From assembly GCA_004194705.1 (NCBI GenBank), contig SADC01001110.1:46056-110055 (forward strand): a stretch of 64,000 bases of DNA. The letters are read 5' to 3'. A model generated the notes under the pieces. The model saw only the letters and a list, made by a program, of their open reading frames with translations. It had not been told where the DNA came from and searched no databases. Position 1 is the first letter of the stretch, and each line of letters opens with the position of its first letter. Positions 9,856-20,706 of the stretch are shown one piece after another. Made by a program: the position numbers and the translations under genes. The stretch comes from Ditylenchus dipsaci (taxonomy: Eukaryota > Nematoda > Chromadorea > Rhabditida > Anguinidae).

Positions 9856-11606
9856 ATCTTCTCATCATACTTACTATATGGCCATTGTTGTCGTCGTCGT
9901 CGTCGTTGGTCACAAAAAATGTTTGGCATGTTCCACTGATCGTATCACAAATCTGTTAACACCATTCGACGCAGCATGGTCGGTTTCCTTCTGGAAAACT
10001 CTTAAAAGTTAGGATTGGTTGCGTGATAAAAAAGTTATGGCCACTTGAAAGTTGCCAAAACCACAGGGGGACCAAGGCATTTTGAGGTATATTTTGGATT
10101 ACTTGGGGACCAAGGCATTATCAGTAATTCAAATCCTGTTATAAGCATGCACTATTATTTTGTTTTGAAAGGATAAGTTAGTGTGGTTCATGATTAGTAG
10201 GTGGACGTTTGAGTATTAGGTGGCCAGGTAGGTCAGGTAAGTGCATGGTAGGGTAGGTAGGTGGCCGAGTGGAGTACGTAGGTGGCCGTATAGGGTATGT
10301 AGGTGGTCATTAGGGTAGGTAGCTGGCCTGGTAGAGTATGTAGATTGCCTGGTAGGGTACCTAGGTGGCCAGGCGGAGTAGGTAGAGCTCGCAGTAGGGT
10401 ATATAGGTGGCCTGGTCGGGTACCTAGGTGGCCAGTTGGAGTAGGTAGATTCCAGTAGGGTATGTAGGTGGCCTGGTAGAGTATGTAGGTTGCCTGGTAG
10501 GATATGTAGGTGGCTGGTAGAGTATGTAGTTGCCTGGTAGGATATGTAGGTGGCCTGGTAGGGTACCCAGGTGGCCAGGTAGGTCAGGTAGGTGGCCTGG
10601 TAGCCTACCTACTACCAGAAAGAAAAAAAAAGCCTACCTACCCTAACCAGTGGCACCAAAACCACTAATATCGGCGCCAAACCACATGGCGTGGTAGGAT
10701 ATGTAGGTTGCCTGTAGGGTACGTAGGTGGCTGGTAGGGTAGATAAGTAGGCTAGGTAGGTGACATGGTAGAGTATGTATGTGGCCAGGTACGTAGATAG
10801 GATAACGTAGATGGCCTGCTAGGGTGGTTAAGTGGGCAGATAGGTTATGTAGATGGCCGGGTAGGGTAGGCAGGTGGCTACGGAGGGTTTTAGTTGGCTT
10901 GATAAGGTAGGTATGTTTGTCGGGTGGGATAGTTAGGTGGTCCAGTCGGGTAAGGTAGGTAGTTCTCATTGATCTCTTATCGGCGCCAGCGAAGGTGGTC
11001 AGGTAGTTGGTCAGACAGGGAAGGTAGGTGGCTGGTAGGGTACGTGAGTGGTCAGGTAAGGTAGGTAGGTGGCCAAGGTAGGTGTGCTGGTAGTTAAGGT
11101 AAGTGGACAGGTGTAATAGTAGCTACCTTGATATGGCATGTAGGTCCTGCTAAGATAGGTAAATGGTCAGGTAGGGTATGTAGGTGGCAAGTGGGGTAGG
11201 TAGTTGGCCAAGTAGGGTAGCTAGGCGCACGGTAGAGTAGATGAGTGGCCTGGTAAAGAAGGTAGGTTGTCTGGGACAGTACGTAGCTGGGCTGGGAGTG
11301 GCTAGGTGGTCAGATCGGACCACCACAAGGGTGCCGGGCCTCAAGTCACGTGGACACCCCCGAACCGCTAAAATCGGCCTCTAAGTACAATATCGGTCAA
11401 AACCACCAATGGGTGGCATACCCGGATCACAAGGATGACGACTGATTCACGTTGCACTTCCGAACCACCAAATGGGGCCTAGACCACGTAGGCACACCCT
11501 AACCGCCAGGATGAGTACAAAAAAGGGAAGAGAGCATGGCGGTACACAGCATAATATGTCATAGCTACTCCTGTTATGCGCCGCGTAGCGGGGCGGCGCC
11601 TTCTAG
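9856..11606 (+). mobile_element. Helitron-like element, copy 1
   Basis: The 3' end has a GC hairpin (GCGCCGC, loop, GCGGCGC at about 11579-11600) followed by TTCTAG, the Helitron signature of a hairpin just before CTRR. The next base is T. The 5' end begins TCTTCTCATCATACTTACTA after an A, fitting the TC start and A/T target. No Rep/helicase gene is present, so it is non-autonomous. Most of the interior is a GGTAGGTAGGTGGCC minisatellite. The 5' 320 bp and the 3' 200 bp recur in copy 2. Confidence 0.68.
10190..11320. repeat. GGTAGGTGGCCTGGTAGG minisatellite, block 1
   Basis: Degenerate tandem units of about 20-24 bp based on GTAGGTGGCCTGGTAGGGTA, broken at about 10616-10690 by an unrelated insert with the reverse motif CCTACCTACC. 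It fills the centre of the first Helitron-like copy. Long open frames here on the minus strand are repeat artefacts. Confidence 0.85.
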
Positions 11607-12831
11607 TCTCATACTTACTATATGGCCATTGTTGTCGTCCGTCACAAAAAATGTTTGGGTTGTTCTGCTTATCAGATTTAATTCTGTCAAACCATTCGAC
11701 GCAGAATGGTCGGTTTCCTTCTTGGAAAACTCTAAAAATTAGGATCGGTCGAATGAAAAAAATTATGGCCAAATCAAAGTTTGGCTAAAACCACTAAGGG
11801 ACCAAGGCATCCAAACATTTTCGTTTCAAGTTGATTTTAGTTTTTTGCAGACACCAGTAGGTTCAAATCCTGGTTCTAGCATGCATTATTATTTGTGTTG
11901 AAGTGATTAGTTAGTGTAGCATATGGTTAGTAGATGGCCTGGTAAGGTATGTGGGTGGCCTGGTGGGGTATGTTATTGGCCTGGTAGGGTATTTAGGTGT
12001 CCTGGTAGGTAGGTAGGTGGGCAGGTAAGGTATGAAGGTGGCCAAGTAGGATAGGTAGTTGCCTGTTAGGGTAGGTAGGTGTCCTGGTAGAGTAGGTAGA
12101 GTGGCCAGTAGGGTAGGTAGGTGGTCAGTAGGTAAGTAGGTTACCAGGATATGTAGGTGGCCTGGTAGGGTAGGTACGTAACCAGGTAAGGTATGTAGGT
12201 GGCCGGTCTGGGCTGCCATATAGGCTACGTAGGTGGCCACGTAGGGCAGTAGATGGCCAGTAGGGTGGGTAGGTGAGCTGGTAGATAAGGTGTTTGTCAG
12301 GTGGAGTAGGAAGTGGCCATGCAGGATACGTAGGTAATCTGGTAGGCTAGGTGGGTGGCCTGGTGAAGAAGGTAGGTGGTCTGGAGGGCTACGTAGGTGG
12401 CCTGGAGTAGCTAGGTGGTCAGTCAGGTAGGAGCAGCGCAATGGCGCGCAAGCACCAGTATAAGCCCAAATCACGTGGGCACACCCGAACCACTAGGATG
12501 GAGCGCAACCACTTGGACACACCAAATAACGAAAATTGGGGTCGAGCCTCCAGGTTCGAGCCTAAACCACGTGGATACACCGAACCGCCAGAATGGGGCC
12601 TTACCACGTAGACATACCCAAATCACCAAAATCGGTCTAAACCACGTAGGCACACCTGAATCACAAGGATGGCGTCCAATTCACGTGGGCACTTCCGAAC
12701 CGCCAGGATGGGTACCAAAGCACCGGAAAGGGACCATGACAGTACGCAGACATAATATGTCACTATGTGATGCTGAGTATTAGTTACACTCACGTCCGTT
12801 TCGCGCCGCGTAGCGGGGCACCGCCTTCTAG
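11607..12831 (+). mobile_element. Helitron-like element, copy 2, head-to-tail
   Basis: It starts TCTCATACTTACTATATGG immediately after the CTAG of copy 1 and ends with the same hairpin plus CTTCTAG (hairpin at about 12803-12824, CTAG 12828-12831), then T. The first 320 bp align with copy 1, including ATTCGACGCAGAATGGTCGG and GGGACCAAGGCA. The 3' part has repeated ACCACGTGGGCACACC-like words. It is shorter than copy 1 because its minisatellite is shorter. Confidence 0.68.
11930..12425. repeat. GGTAGGTGGCCTGGTAGG minisatellite, block 2
   Basis: Same unit as the block in the first Helitron-like copy, about half the length. Expansion or contraction of this array accounts for most of the size difference between the two copies. 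Confidence 0.83.
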
Positions 12832-12955
12832 TATTTAACACGAAAGCACATGCTGAAAACCTGCATTTTGCCTGAGAGTTGAGTGAGGATTTAAAAAGCG
12901 TACCACAACTTCTTTTAATAAGGAAATGTTAGTTTTTATATTTATGATCTTCATC

Positions 12956-13151
12956 CAGGCTGCCATCTCAAAAATTAAAAAAAGGACATTTGGTCAAAAA
13001 CAGGATTCGAAGGAAAAAGTCCATTTTATCTAGTGCTTATTGCCATTTTTTAAGCGAAAAAAAAAGATTTTGACTGAAACTTCGAAAATAAAAAAGATTT
13101 GGGGTCCCAAAAAAAAGGACAAATCTTTTTAAAAAGGACATGGCAGCCCTG
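12956..13151. mobile_element. MITE with CAGGCTGCCATCTC / GGCAGCCCTG ends
   Basis: Imperfect inverted ends CAGGCTGCCATCTCAAAAAT and GGACATGGCAGCCCTG frame an AT-rich interior that includes AAAAAGGACAAATCTTTTT. A diverged second copy is at 25632-25832. The CAGGG-type end would suit hAT, but no clear 8 bp duplication is seen. Confidence 0.5.
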
Positions 13152-14540
13152 TCTTATCTCATTTTTAATTTTGAGACTGTTATGTGCAGTTAGATTTTTA
13201 ATTTATATTTTGTAAAAATTTGAGATTTTCACCACTCTCACTCCAAAGTTACTTCAGTGAGCTTACTGAGAGCTTTTGAGCGAGAATGGTGAAACTTTCG
13301 AATTTTGCCGTGGAAAACTTCCGCGTCCGGAAAACTTTCTATTTCACAACCCTAGTTAAGTTGATTTTAAACATTTCCGTGCGAGACTAGATACGCACGG
13401 TAGACGTGCCCTCCTATTAGAGGACAATGAAACTTGATAAGCATAGCTCGATAAGCACAATTAAAAAAGAAACTTGATAAGCACAATTTGCGAAATTCGA
13501 ATTCGCGGGGACCAACCTAATTTTTTCCATAATGTTTTTGAATTAATTTTTTGTGTGCATTAAAAATTTGAATTTTATTTATTAGTCAATTTTGAACATT
13601 AACTGATATAAGTAGTTATAGTGCAGTGAAAGTAGGTTTGCTTTAAACCTTACACTTTGTATCTAATGCAGTTTTTTAACGCTCTACATAATTCATATTT
13701 TACTTTTTACAAATACCCTGTAAATTACTGAAAAAATTACAAAAACAATGTGCAGCCACCCATATTTTTTGAAAAATTTGTTGGTTGTTTAGGTACTTTT
13801 AAGGTCAAATTGTTTTGTCTAAATCAGTCGAAATTGGCCGGTTCTCTTGCGAGTCCTGGCACTAGTTCTATTGCCTTTTTTCCGCTGATCATTTTGGTGT
13901 ATTATAGACCAAATTTTGTTAAAAATTTCAATAGAAAATAAGCCGAACCAGCTGTCCTTCAAAATCAACATAAAGAAAATTCATTTTTAAAATTGGCGCC
14001 CTTTCTTTTCCGGTAATTTTATGAGATAAAAATTAAACCAAGATCACTTTAGAACTGAAATTGATTGCTCTTCAGATGGCGTAAGTTGTAATTTCAACAA
14101 AGCCTCTAAAGTAGGTTTTCGAGCCGAAATTCGCAAAAAGTCCAAATTTCAAACAATGGAATTTTTGTATTTTTTTTACTTTTATCTGAAATTTTTTGAA
14201 AATATACAGACTGTGATACGTCATTTGAAAGCCATTTTAAATGGGCTTAAAGATAATGCAAAGATTAAATAAGAGTGTTCACGAAAAGTTCCATTATGGC
14301 TGTTTGAATGTTGAGCATGTATCCAAAAATGATAGTTTTTTTCAATCGCGTTTTTGACCCATTTCAAAAATATAACTTTCTTAGCAGCCATATACCCAAA
14401 ATGCTCGGCATACTCCGTAGAGTAAAAAGATACAAACTCCAGGTCGCATTTGACGCGTTAATGGCGTTCTAATGAAAACATCGATTTTAAGAACCAAATT
14501 TATCCCCTATGAGAATTGATAAAATATATACGGTACGTAC
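13152..14540. other. No gene recognised
   Basis: AT-rich sequence without a convincing coding frame. A weak inverted repeat (CACCACTCTCACTC and GAGCGAGAATGGTG, about 13230-13300) is the only structure noted. Confidence 0.5.
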
Positions 14541-14570
14541 CTTGTTGGTACCCGAACAGACTAGGTAAGA

Positions 14571-14835
14571 GTCTTACCAGTGTTTTCGAAACTCACATTC
14601 ACACTCACACTCACCTCACAGTGAGCCTCACATCTCACATCACACCTAAACTCACACGCACAGTCACACTCACACTTGATGTGAGTGTGAGTTTGACAAA
14701 ATGTGAAACCCATTAAAAACCCACGGGGTTGATTGTCAAACTCACACTCACATCAAGTGTGAGTGTTACTGTGAGGGTGTGACGTGAGATCACACTGTGA
14801 GTGTGAATGTGAGTTTCGAAAACACTGGGTAAGAC
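14571..14835. mobile_element. Palindromic element, CTCACACTCAC-unit arms
   Basis: The arms begin GTCTTACCAGTGTTTTCGAA and end with its complement, and both are made of tandem ACTCACACTCAC words pointing inward to a centre near 14710. A small foldback of the same architecture as the larger ones here. No coding content. Confidence 0.65.
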
Positions 14836-14956
14836 CACCTCGATACGATTACCTAAATAAAAAGTTCTGCTATCGAAGAACAATTGCAAATGTTGTTCTA
14901 GAAAACTTCTAGAAAAATTATCACCCCCAGTACCACTACTTGAGTTATACATCTTA

Positions 14957-15298
14957 AAGGGGGGGGAGAAGCCATTTAGGTTGAAAAAGTGGCTACCATG
15001 GCGCGTTTTTGGGCCCAAAATAATGTTTTTTTGGTGTTGCAGGTTCAGTCCCACGTAGGGCACACTATTTTTTTTGGCTTGTTTGGCCAGTTTAGAGGTT
15101 ATTTGGGTCGCTGATCCGATTCTGGCGTCAAAAAGTCTAACTACTCTAAACTGCCCAAAAAGCCAAAAAAAAATAGTGTGCTCCTACGTGGGATTGAACC
15201 TGCAACACAAAAAAACACCATTTGGGTCAAAAACGCGAGCACTTACGCACTGCGCCATGGAAGCCACTTTTTCAGACCTAAATGGCTTCCCCCCTTTA
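14957..15298. repeat. Inverted duplicate of a tRNA-derived repeat
   Basis: On the minus strand, 15275 down to about 15180 reads like a tRNA or tRNA-derived SINE head: an A-box-like TGGCGCAGTGCGTAAGTG and a B-box-like GGTTCAATCCC about 60 bp later. The left half (about 14971-15066, + strand) is an inverted copy (CATGGCGCG, then GGTTCAGTCCC) that has lost the middle of the A-box arm. The extra length between the boxes and the mirrored layout argue against a working tRNA gene. Confidence 0.5.
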
Positions 15299-16328
15299 AA
15301 AGACAAAAAACTACGATAAATCTTTCGTATCGAGACTATCTCCTTAACAGCTTTCACCCTCCCTTTAAGGCCTAAGCCTAGGGCCTAAGTAGTTAGACAA
15401 AAAGGTAGTTCCAGAATAGGACAAAAAGTACACAAAGTCGGTACGCCGTCTCATACTTTGGCTTCTCGCATAAAATACTAGTTTCAAAAGATCAGAAAGT
15501 GGTCACTTTGTTAGAAAAACGTTTATCGATTGATCTAAAGTGACACGAGGCTAGAGCCTGAGTGATTGGATACTTGAGGGAATAGGAAAAAAAAAAGTAC
15601 AGCAATTTCGGAACCACCCTCACTTAAGTTTGGTATACACCCCAGTTTGCTGAAGTGCCCCAAGCTAGTTTTCTTTTGAAAAAATCTGATTTTATTTAAA
15701 AATCAGTAAAAGATTAGAAAAATTAGGAAAAAATCAGCTAATGCCTCGTGTACGCAGAGCAAGTCAAAGTCAAGTTCAAAGTCAAATTTTTTGTGTGTAC
15801 GCACAGAAAGTTGACTTGCAAGTCAACCTGCAAGTCAACTTTGACTTTGCCTTTGACCTTGACTTTGACTTTGGCTGTGTACGCATGACTTTGACTTTGC
15901 CCTTGACTTTGACTGGCGTTTCAAAAAAGTTTGAAACAGAAAGTCAAAGTCAAAGTTTTTTCGGAACATTTTGGGTCTTATTTTTGATCTTCTTTACTGA
16001 TCAGTGGTGCATTGTGCTGCTACATACATTCATCCTTGCAGTAAAGGCGTTTTTATTTACAAATTGGGCTTATATCTTCTATGTTTAGAAATCATGGCCG
16101 ATTCGACTGATGATTGGCAGAATGAAATGATTTGATTTGCTGTCCGTTGGGTGTCTAATAAGGTTTCCGTCAGAATTCTGTGGATGAGTATATTGTTTTT
16201 GATTGATGACCTTGACTTTGACTTCCTGTGCGTACAAACCCATGACTTTGACTTTGACTTTCACCTTGACTTTAACCGCGACTTTGACTTTGACATTGAC
16301 TTTGACTTCCTGTGCATACACCCATGAC

Positions 16329-17178
16329 CATAGTTGGATCGCCGCCGCCGCCGCCGCGGCGCCGACAGGCGGCGGCGGCAAAATATGAGGTGCCGCTGGC
16401 GGCGCCGGCGGCTAAAATGATGTCGGCGGTGGCGGCGGCGGTAGCAGCGATGCTTTTCTTGGTACCTGTAATCTATGAGACTTCTGGAAGTCCTATTTCT
16501 CAGATGGCATTTGAAATCTTAGCAACGCCAGCTACAAGTGCAAGAGTGTAAACACTATTCAGTATCATGGCTATGTTCCCTTCAGGAAGAAAGACTCCAA
16601 CAGGACCAATTTTACAAAGTACCAAAACAATGCTTGTTTTAAATGGTCATCTTATGAAAATATGATAAAATGACATACCGTATTACCTCTAATAGCTCCC
16701 CCTGCTCTAACAACTCCCCCCCTTAACTTTGAGGACCTATATCTCAACCCAGATTTTTTTTAGCAAAGCTGTTTTATGCGTTTTCTTAACTCCCACGAGC
16801 TCTACCGATTCCGCTTTTTCGATTTTAAATTTTCAACTAAAAATCTTGAGATCGACCTCAAATTTTTCCGACTTTGGGCATCCAAAAAATAACTCCACCG
16901 GGGGAGCCATTAGAGGAAATACGGTAATTTAGAATTTTACTGTTCTCTTGCAAAATATAATTCTATGACAAACATAAACAACACTAAACAAAAAATTTTT
17001 TTGACAGTGAAGCGTTAGCTGGCGGCGGCGGTGGCGGCGGAGGCGATGGCAGCGCCGGCGGCGGCGGCGAAATAAAAAGTGCCGCCGGCGTGGCGGCGGC
17101 GCGGTGAAATTTAGCAACATTTTTACGCCGCCGGCGGTGGCGCGGCGGCGGGTGATTTTTCAGAGGCGTCCAACTATG
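16329..17178. mobile_element. hAT-type non-autonomous element with GCC-rich arms
   Basis: Ends CATAGTTGGATCGCC and GGCGTCCAACTATG, flanked by the exact 8 bp CCCATGAC (16321-16328 and 17179-17186). The arms (about 16335-16455 and 17020-17160) are dense in GCCGCC/GGCGGC. A further MITE lies inside at 16676. The 8 bp duplication supports hAT; no transposase is present. Confidence 0.72.
16676..16926. mobile_element. TACCGTATT MITE, copy 1
   Basis: Inverted ends TACCGTATTACCTCTAATAG and CATTAGAGGAAATACGGTA. The interior shares with other copies the words around GATCGACCTC and GAGCTC. Inserted in the GCC-rich hAT element. Confidence 0.75.
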
Positions 17179-17328
17179 CCCATGACTTTGACTTTGGCTT
17201 TGACCTTGACTTTGACTTGCTCTGCGTACATGTAGTGTAAGGGACTTGGGCAAACTTGAGGGTGTAAATCAGGGCTGGAGCCGACTTTACTGACCTGTAG
17301 GGCCAAAAAAAGACTTGGGAGACCGATT

Positions 17329-17552
17329 GGTACTTGTTGGGCTGGGGGGGGGGGGGGGACACTGATAATGGTCACCTCAATACTACTTTTATAAATAATC
17401 TTCTTTCTTGTTTCAGATAATGGAAGGTCCTTCAGCTTGAAATTTTTTTTGTTCTTCCATTATCTAAAATAAGAAATAAGATTATTTATAAAAGTAGTAT
17501 TGAGGTGACCATTATCAGTGTCCCCCCCCCTCCCACCGGCCCAACAAGTACC
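17329..17552. mobile_element. Long perfect hairpin element
   Basis: The left arm GGTACTTGTTGGGCTGGGGG and right arm ending CCGGCCCAACAAGTACC are inverted, with about 90 bp of near-identical arm sequence each (for example CACTGATAATGGTCACCTCA). The arms are interrupted by poly-G/poly-C runs. Little divergence suggests a young copy or recent homogenisation. Confidence 0.7.
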
Positions 17553-17555
17553 GAT

Positions 17556-18170
17556 GAATTTTCCGACACTATCGGATTTTCGGTTTTCTGACTTTTTTTC
17601 GCTTCTGATTTCTGGTTCTGGTTTTTCAAAGAGGGGGGGGGTACACATCGAGATGCGAATATTTTAAACTCTCAAAATCGATTTCGCATAACATATTTTT
17701 TACTCTACTCTTGAATGTTTTTTTTTCAATTTTCGAATTCCGCAAATTGCTGTGCTTATCAAGTTTCATGGTCCTTTAAGTACAACTATTAGGACACCTA
17801 AACAAGAGTTTTCTTGGGTACTTCAACTACAAGGTGTGAAATATAAACGTAAGCAGGAATTATTTCGGAGTGAGAGTTCATAGTGAGATGCATTTTTTTA
17901 CTGTTGGGTACACACTGAAAGTAAGAGTGAGAGTGAAAGGAAAAAAACCCTAAGCAAAAAAAAACTGATAAAAACATACCTTACTAAATTTTTAATGATG
18001 AAAAGGAAGTGCAATGATAAATGAAAACGATGATTAAGTAAGGGTAAAGTCAAGTTTGAAAAAAAAATATCGCACTTTTTCCCATTCATAACAATTCATT
18101 AGTCATTTTTCGCGTTGGGCATTTTACTCATTGGACATTTTTTTCGTTTGGCATTATGTCAAAGGGTAAT
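17556..18170. other. No gene recognised
   Basis: AT-rich sequence with poly-T tracts; neither strand shows a coding frame that resembles a known protein. Confidence 0.5.
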
Positions 18171-18420
18171 TACCGTATTTTCTCTATTAAACGGGCCGGC
18201 CGTTTATTGTTCAACCCGTCGAAAATCGAAAAATTTTGAGGTCGATCTCAAGGTTTTGGGTGCTCAACCAAAATCCAAAAAGTGGATCGGTAGAGCTCGT
18301 GGGATTTAAAAAAATGCAATAAACAGCTTTGCGAAATATTTACTCTGGGCTGAGATACAAGCCCTCAAAGTCGAGGGGCTGTTTATTAGAGAGGGCCCGT
18401 TTAATAGAGAAAATACGGTA
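18171..18420. mobile_element. TACCGTATT MITE, copy 2
   Basis: Ends TACCGTATTTTCTCTATTAA and TTAATAGAGAAAATACGGTA. The interior includes GAGGTCGATCTCAAGG, TGCTCAACC and GGTAGAGCTCGTGGG, shared with the copies at 16676, 21190, 43354 and 44785. Confidence 0.8.
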
Positions 18421-18585
18421 GGTCTCACCCATGTTTTGATTTTTTTTTTCCAGATGTTGTGAAATCATGCTCTGATAATTTTTCGGATAGCCAAGAGTGT
18501 GAAGATCATTTTGACAAAAAAAACTTGCAATATTTTTAAATTTGGATTGATATTTTTACGTGGGCGCGTATTTTTGACTAAACTA

Positions 18586-19909
18586 CACTATATCGATGTG
18601 CCAGAAAACGGTTTAAACACTCCTAATGCAATTTGAGGCTGCGGTAACGATAGAAAACGTGTTTTTAGGGCGCCGAAAGCCATTTTGAGAAAAGAAATTT
18701 TTGTTCAAAATTTGACTTTTGGTTGCAGTGACGAACCCCCCCCCACGGGGAGTGATCAGGTGGAGGAGATAACATCATATTCGTGTTTCTCGACCCCTAT
18801 TTCATCAGAAAGCCGCGCGTTTTTTTTTGATTACGAGAAAAAAAATTTTCGAACCACAGGGGTGTATCATGGTTTTTTTAGTCAAATTTAAATTGGCGCC
18901 TTTTTATTTTGAAAATAATAAGGGCTGTATTGGGAGGAAAAGGGAATAAAAGGGGCCACTTTTATGGCAAAGCGTTAGAAATTTAAACTTTCGTACTCTT
19001 CGACTGTCTCACCATGTTTTTCAACTGGCCGTGGCAAAAAAAGTGACTCTATATCTATTCTGAAATCAAGCCGAATCCCGTTGGTGGATGGTCGCCCAAC
19101 TCGCCTGACTTAATTGTGATGGACTATTTTGTGTGGCCTTATCTCCAGTCGAAAGCTTGCGCCAAGCAACACAAAACAAATGCTGACTTGAAGGCTTATG
19201 GGGATTCTGAACTGAAGCCTGACTTTTTGCCTTTGTCGCCCAAGGCAATTCAACCTAAAAAAGTACCTGGATACCCTAAAAGATGGAATTTGAACATTTT
19301 GTTAACGGAGCTTACCGCATAAAGAAACTCTGGTATGCATACATTTTTTATGCATCCAGAGTCAATTTCGAGTGATTTGTGTCTCAGGTATGTGGGTGTG
19401 CGCATCTCAACTCCAAGCCCCCTGCGCCCCCAAAGGGCTTGAGAGTTGGAGATGCGCGCACTCACTTACCTTAGACATGATTCCGAGAATTACTCTTGAT
19501 CATAAAATGCATATAGAGACTCTTTTTGCCCAGCTCCAGTCACCAAAACAGGGTAGGGCACTAGTTAAGAATCCTTGTCCAAAATATGCCTTGGTCCCCC
19601 CTGTTGTTTTTTGTGAAAAAAAGCTTGTGCCATTCACAAAAAAAACAACAGGGGACCAAGGCATATTTTGGAAAGGATTCTTTACTAGTGCCACAGGGTA
19701 GAATACCATGAAACCAACCATTTTCTGGTCATCCAAGTACCCTTTTAGGTTGACTTGCCTTGTGGGACTAAGGCAAAAATTTTTTTGTCAACAAATTTAT
19801 TTTCTCAAAATGGCTTTCCGCGCCCTAAAAACACGTTTTCTATCGTTACTGCGGCCTAAAATTGCCTTAGGAGTGTTTTAAACCGCTTTTCTGGCACATC
19901 GATGTAGTG
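18586..19909. mobile_element. Mariner-like element with long inverted ends
   Basis: A 1.3 kb element flanked by TA. Its ends are CACTATATCGATGTGCCAGA and CTGGCACATCGATGTAGTG, with inverted arms of about 110 bp (18586-18695 and 19800-19909). It encloses a mariner transposase fragment, a GC hairpin (AAGCCCCCTGCGCCCC at about 19419) and a hairpin around CCTTGGTCCCCCCTGTTG near 19590-19665. The central part (about 19300-19540) recurs at 37040-37290 and, reversed, at 48500-48740. Confidence 0.75.
19066..19322 (+). pseudogene. Mariner-type transposase fragment
   Basis: One frame reads PVGGWSPNSPDLIVMDYFVW then PYLQSKACAKQHKTNADLKA, matching the region around the last catalytic aspartate of IS630/Tc1/mariner transposases (SPDLxxxDYFVW). 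The N-terminal DNA-binding part and the first two catalytic residues are missing, and the reading frame loses resemblance after about 19220. It is a remnant, carried by a non-autonomous element. Confidence 0.72.
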
Positions 19910-19919
19910 TAATCCAGTA

Positions 19920-20700
19920 ATCCCAGTGTAATATTTTTCAACCCACTTGCGGATATGGCTTTTTTTAGAAGGTGGGCTTGTATTTTTCGACTTTCCTGGT
20001 GACATGGTTTGTATTAGAGGGTGGGCTTCAAGTAGACACAGTTCTTTCTTGTGAGCATAAAAGAAAGTGCTGAGCTGAGTTATAACATTGCTCACCAGCA
20101 TGAAGAAAATATATCCGTTTTTTGAAGAGTCGCCGTGAGAATTGGGATAATTAATGATATTGTACTCTAGCGAGAAGGTTTGATTTTTCGATCATCTGCT
20201 CAAGAGGTCTGAAAACCCACAAGTAGTCAAACGTTACAGTCGGTGTTGAAGTTTTATGGCTTTAAATGGGTAAAAGACACGAAAATTTCCGATATTTTTT
20301 GTCGGTGTTACAGAAAGTGTTTAAGCAGGGATTTTCGACGAAACGTTAGAAATAATTTTTACTGTATCTCCAAATTTGATGAGATATTTTGCCTGCCTTG
20401 AATTCAGACATTGTAGTGTAAGCATGACATCAAATTGGATAGATACTTACTATCCTAAATGGCGGGAAATAAAGGGGTGATGACCTTTATCATCACATCT
20501 TTTTCAAGAGATCGTGGTTTAGGTGCTAGGTGGTACTCACATCCACACCCATATATCCTTCTTTTGCTCGTTGACATCCATGCCTGACCTCTTTATTCTC
20601 ACTCTACCAAAGATAATAACAACAACAAAGAGCGGAAAAGTTCCTTTCACCTCCTGGCCAAAAAAGCGTTTCATCAACTCCAATCAACGTTTTACTGTCC
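19920..20700. other. No gene recognised
   Basis: No convincing coding frame or repeat structure beyond short AT-rich runs; it separates the mariner-like and pogo-like elements. Confidence 0.45.
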
Positions 20701-20706
20701 CATATA

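Larger units (their letters stand above)
15749..17230. mobile_element. Foldback-like element, GACTTTGACTTT-unit arms
   Basis: The ends are inverted: TGTACGCAGAGCAAGTCAAA at the left and TTTGACTTGCTCTGCGTACA at the right. Arms and interior contain many GACTTTGACTTTGACCTTGA words in both orientations, punctuated by TGTACGCA. A second element sits inside it at 16329-17178. No clear target duplication. Confidence 0.6.

Noticed and set aside
11911..12474. 187-codon minus-strand frame rich in Pro, Thr, His, Leu
   Set aside because: Product of translating the GGTAGGTGGCC minisatellite of the Helitron-like element.
15180..15280. Functional tRNA gene
   Set aside because: Boxes are recognisable, but spacing is too long, no proper cloverleaf is evident and the sequence sits in a hairpin repeat; kept only as a tRNA-derived repeat.
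16085..16551. Ala/Pro-rich and Lys/Val-rich frames
   Set aside because: Translations of GCC-rich and GACTTTGAC repeats in every frame; not genes.
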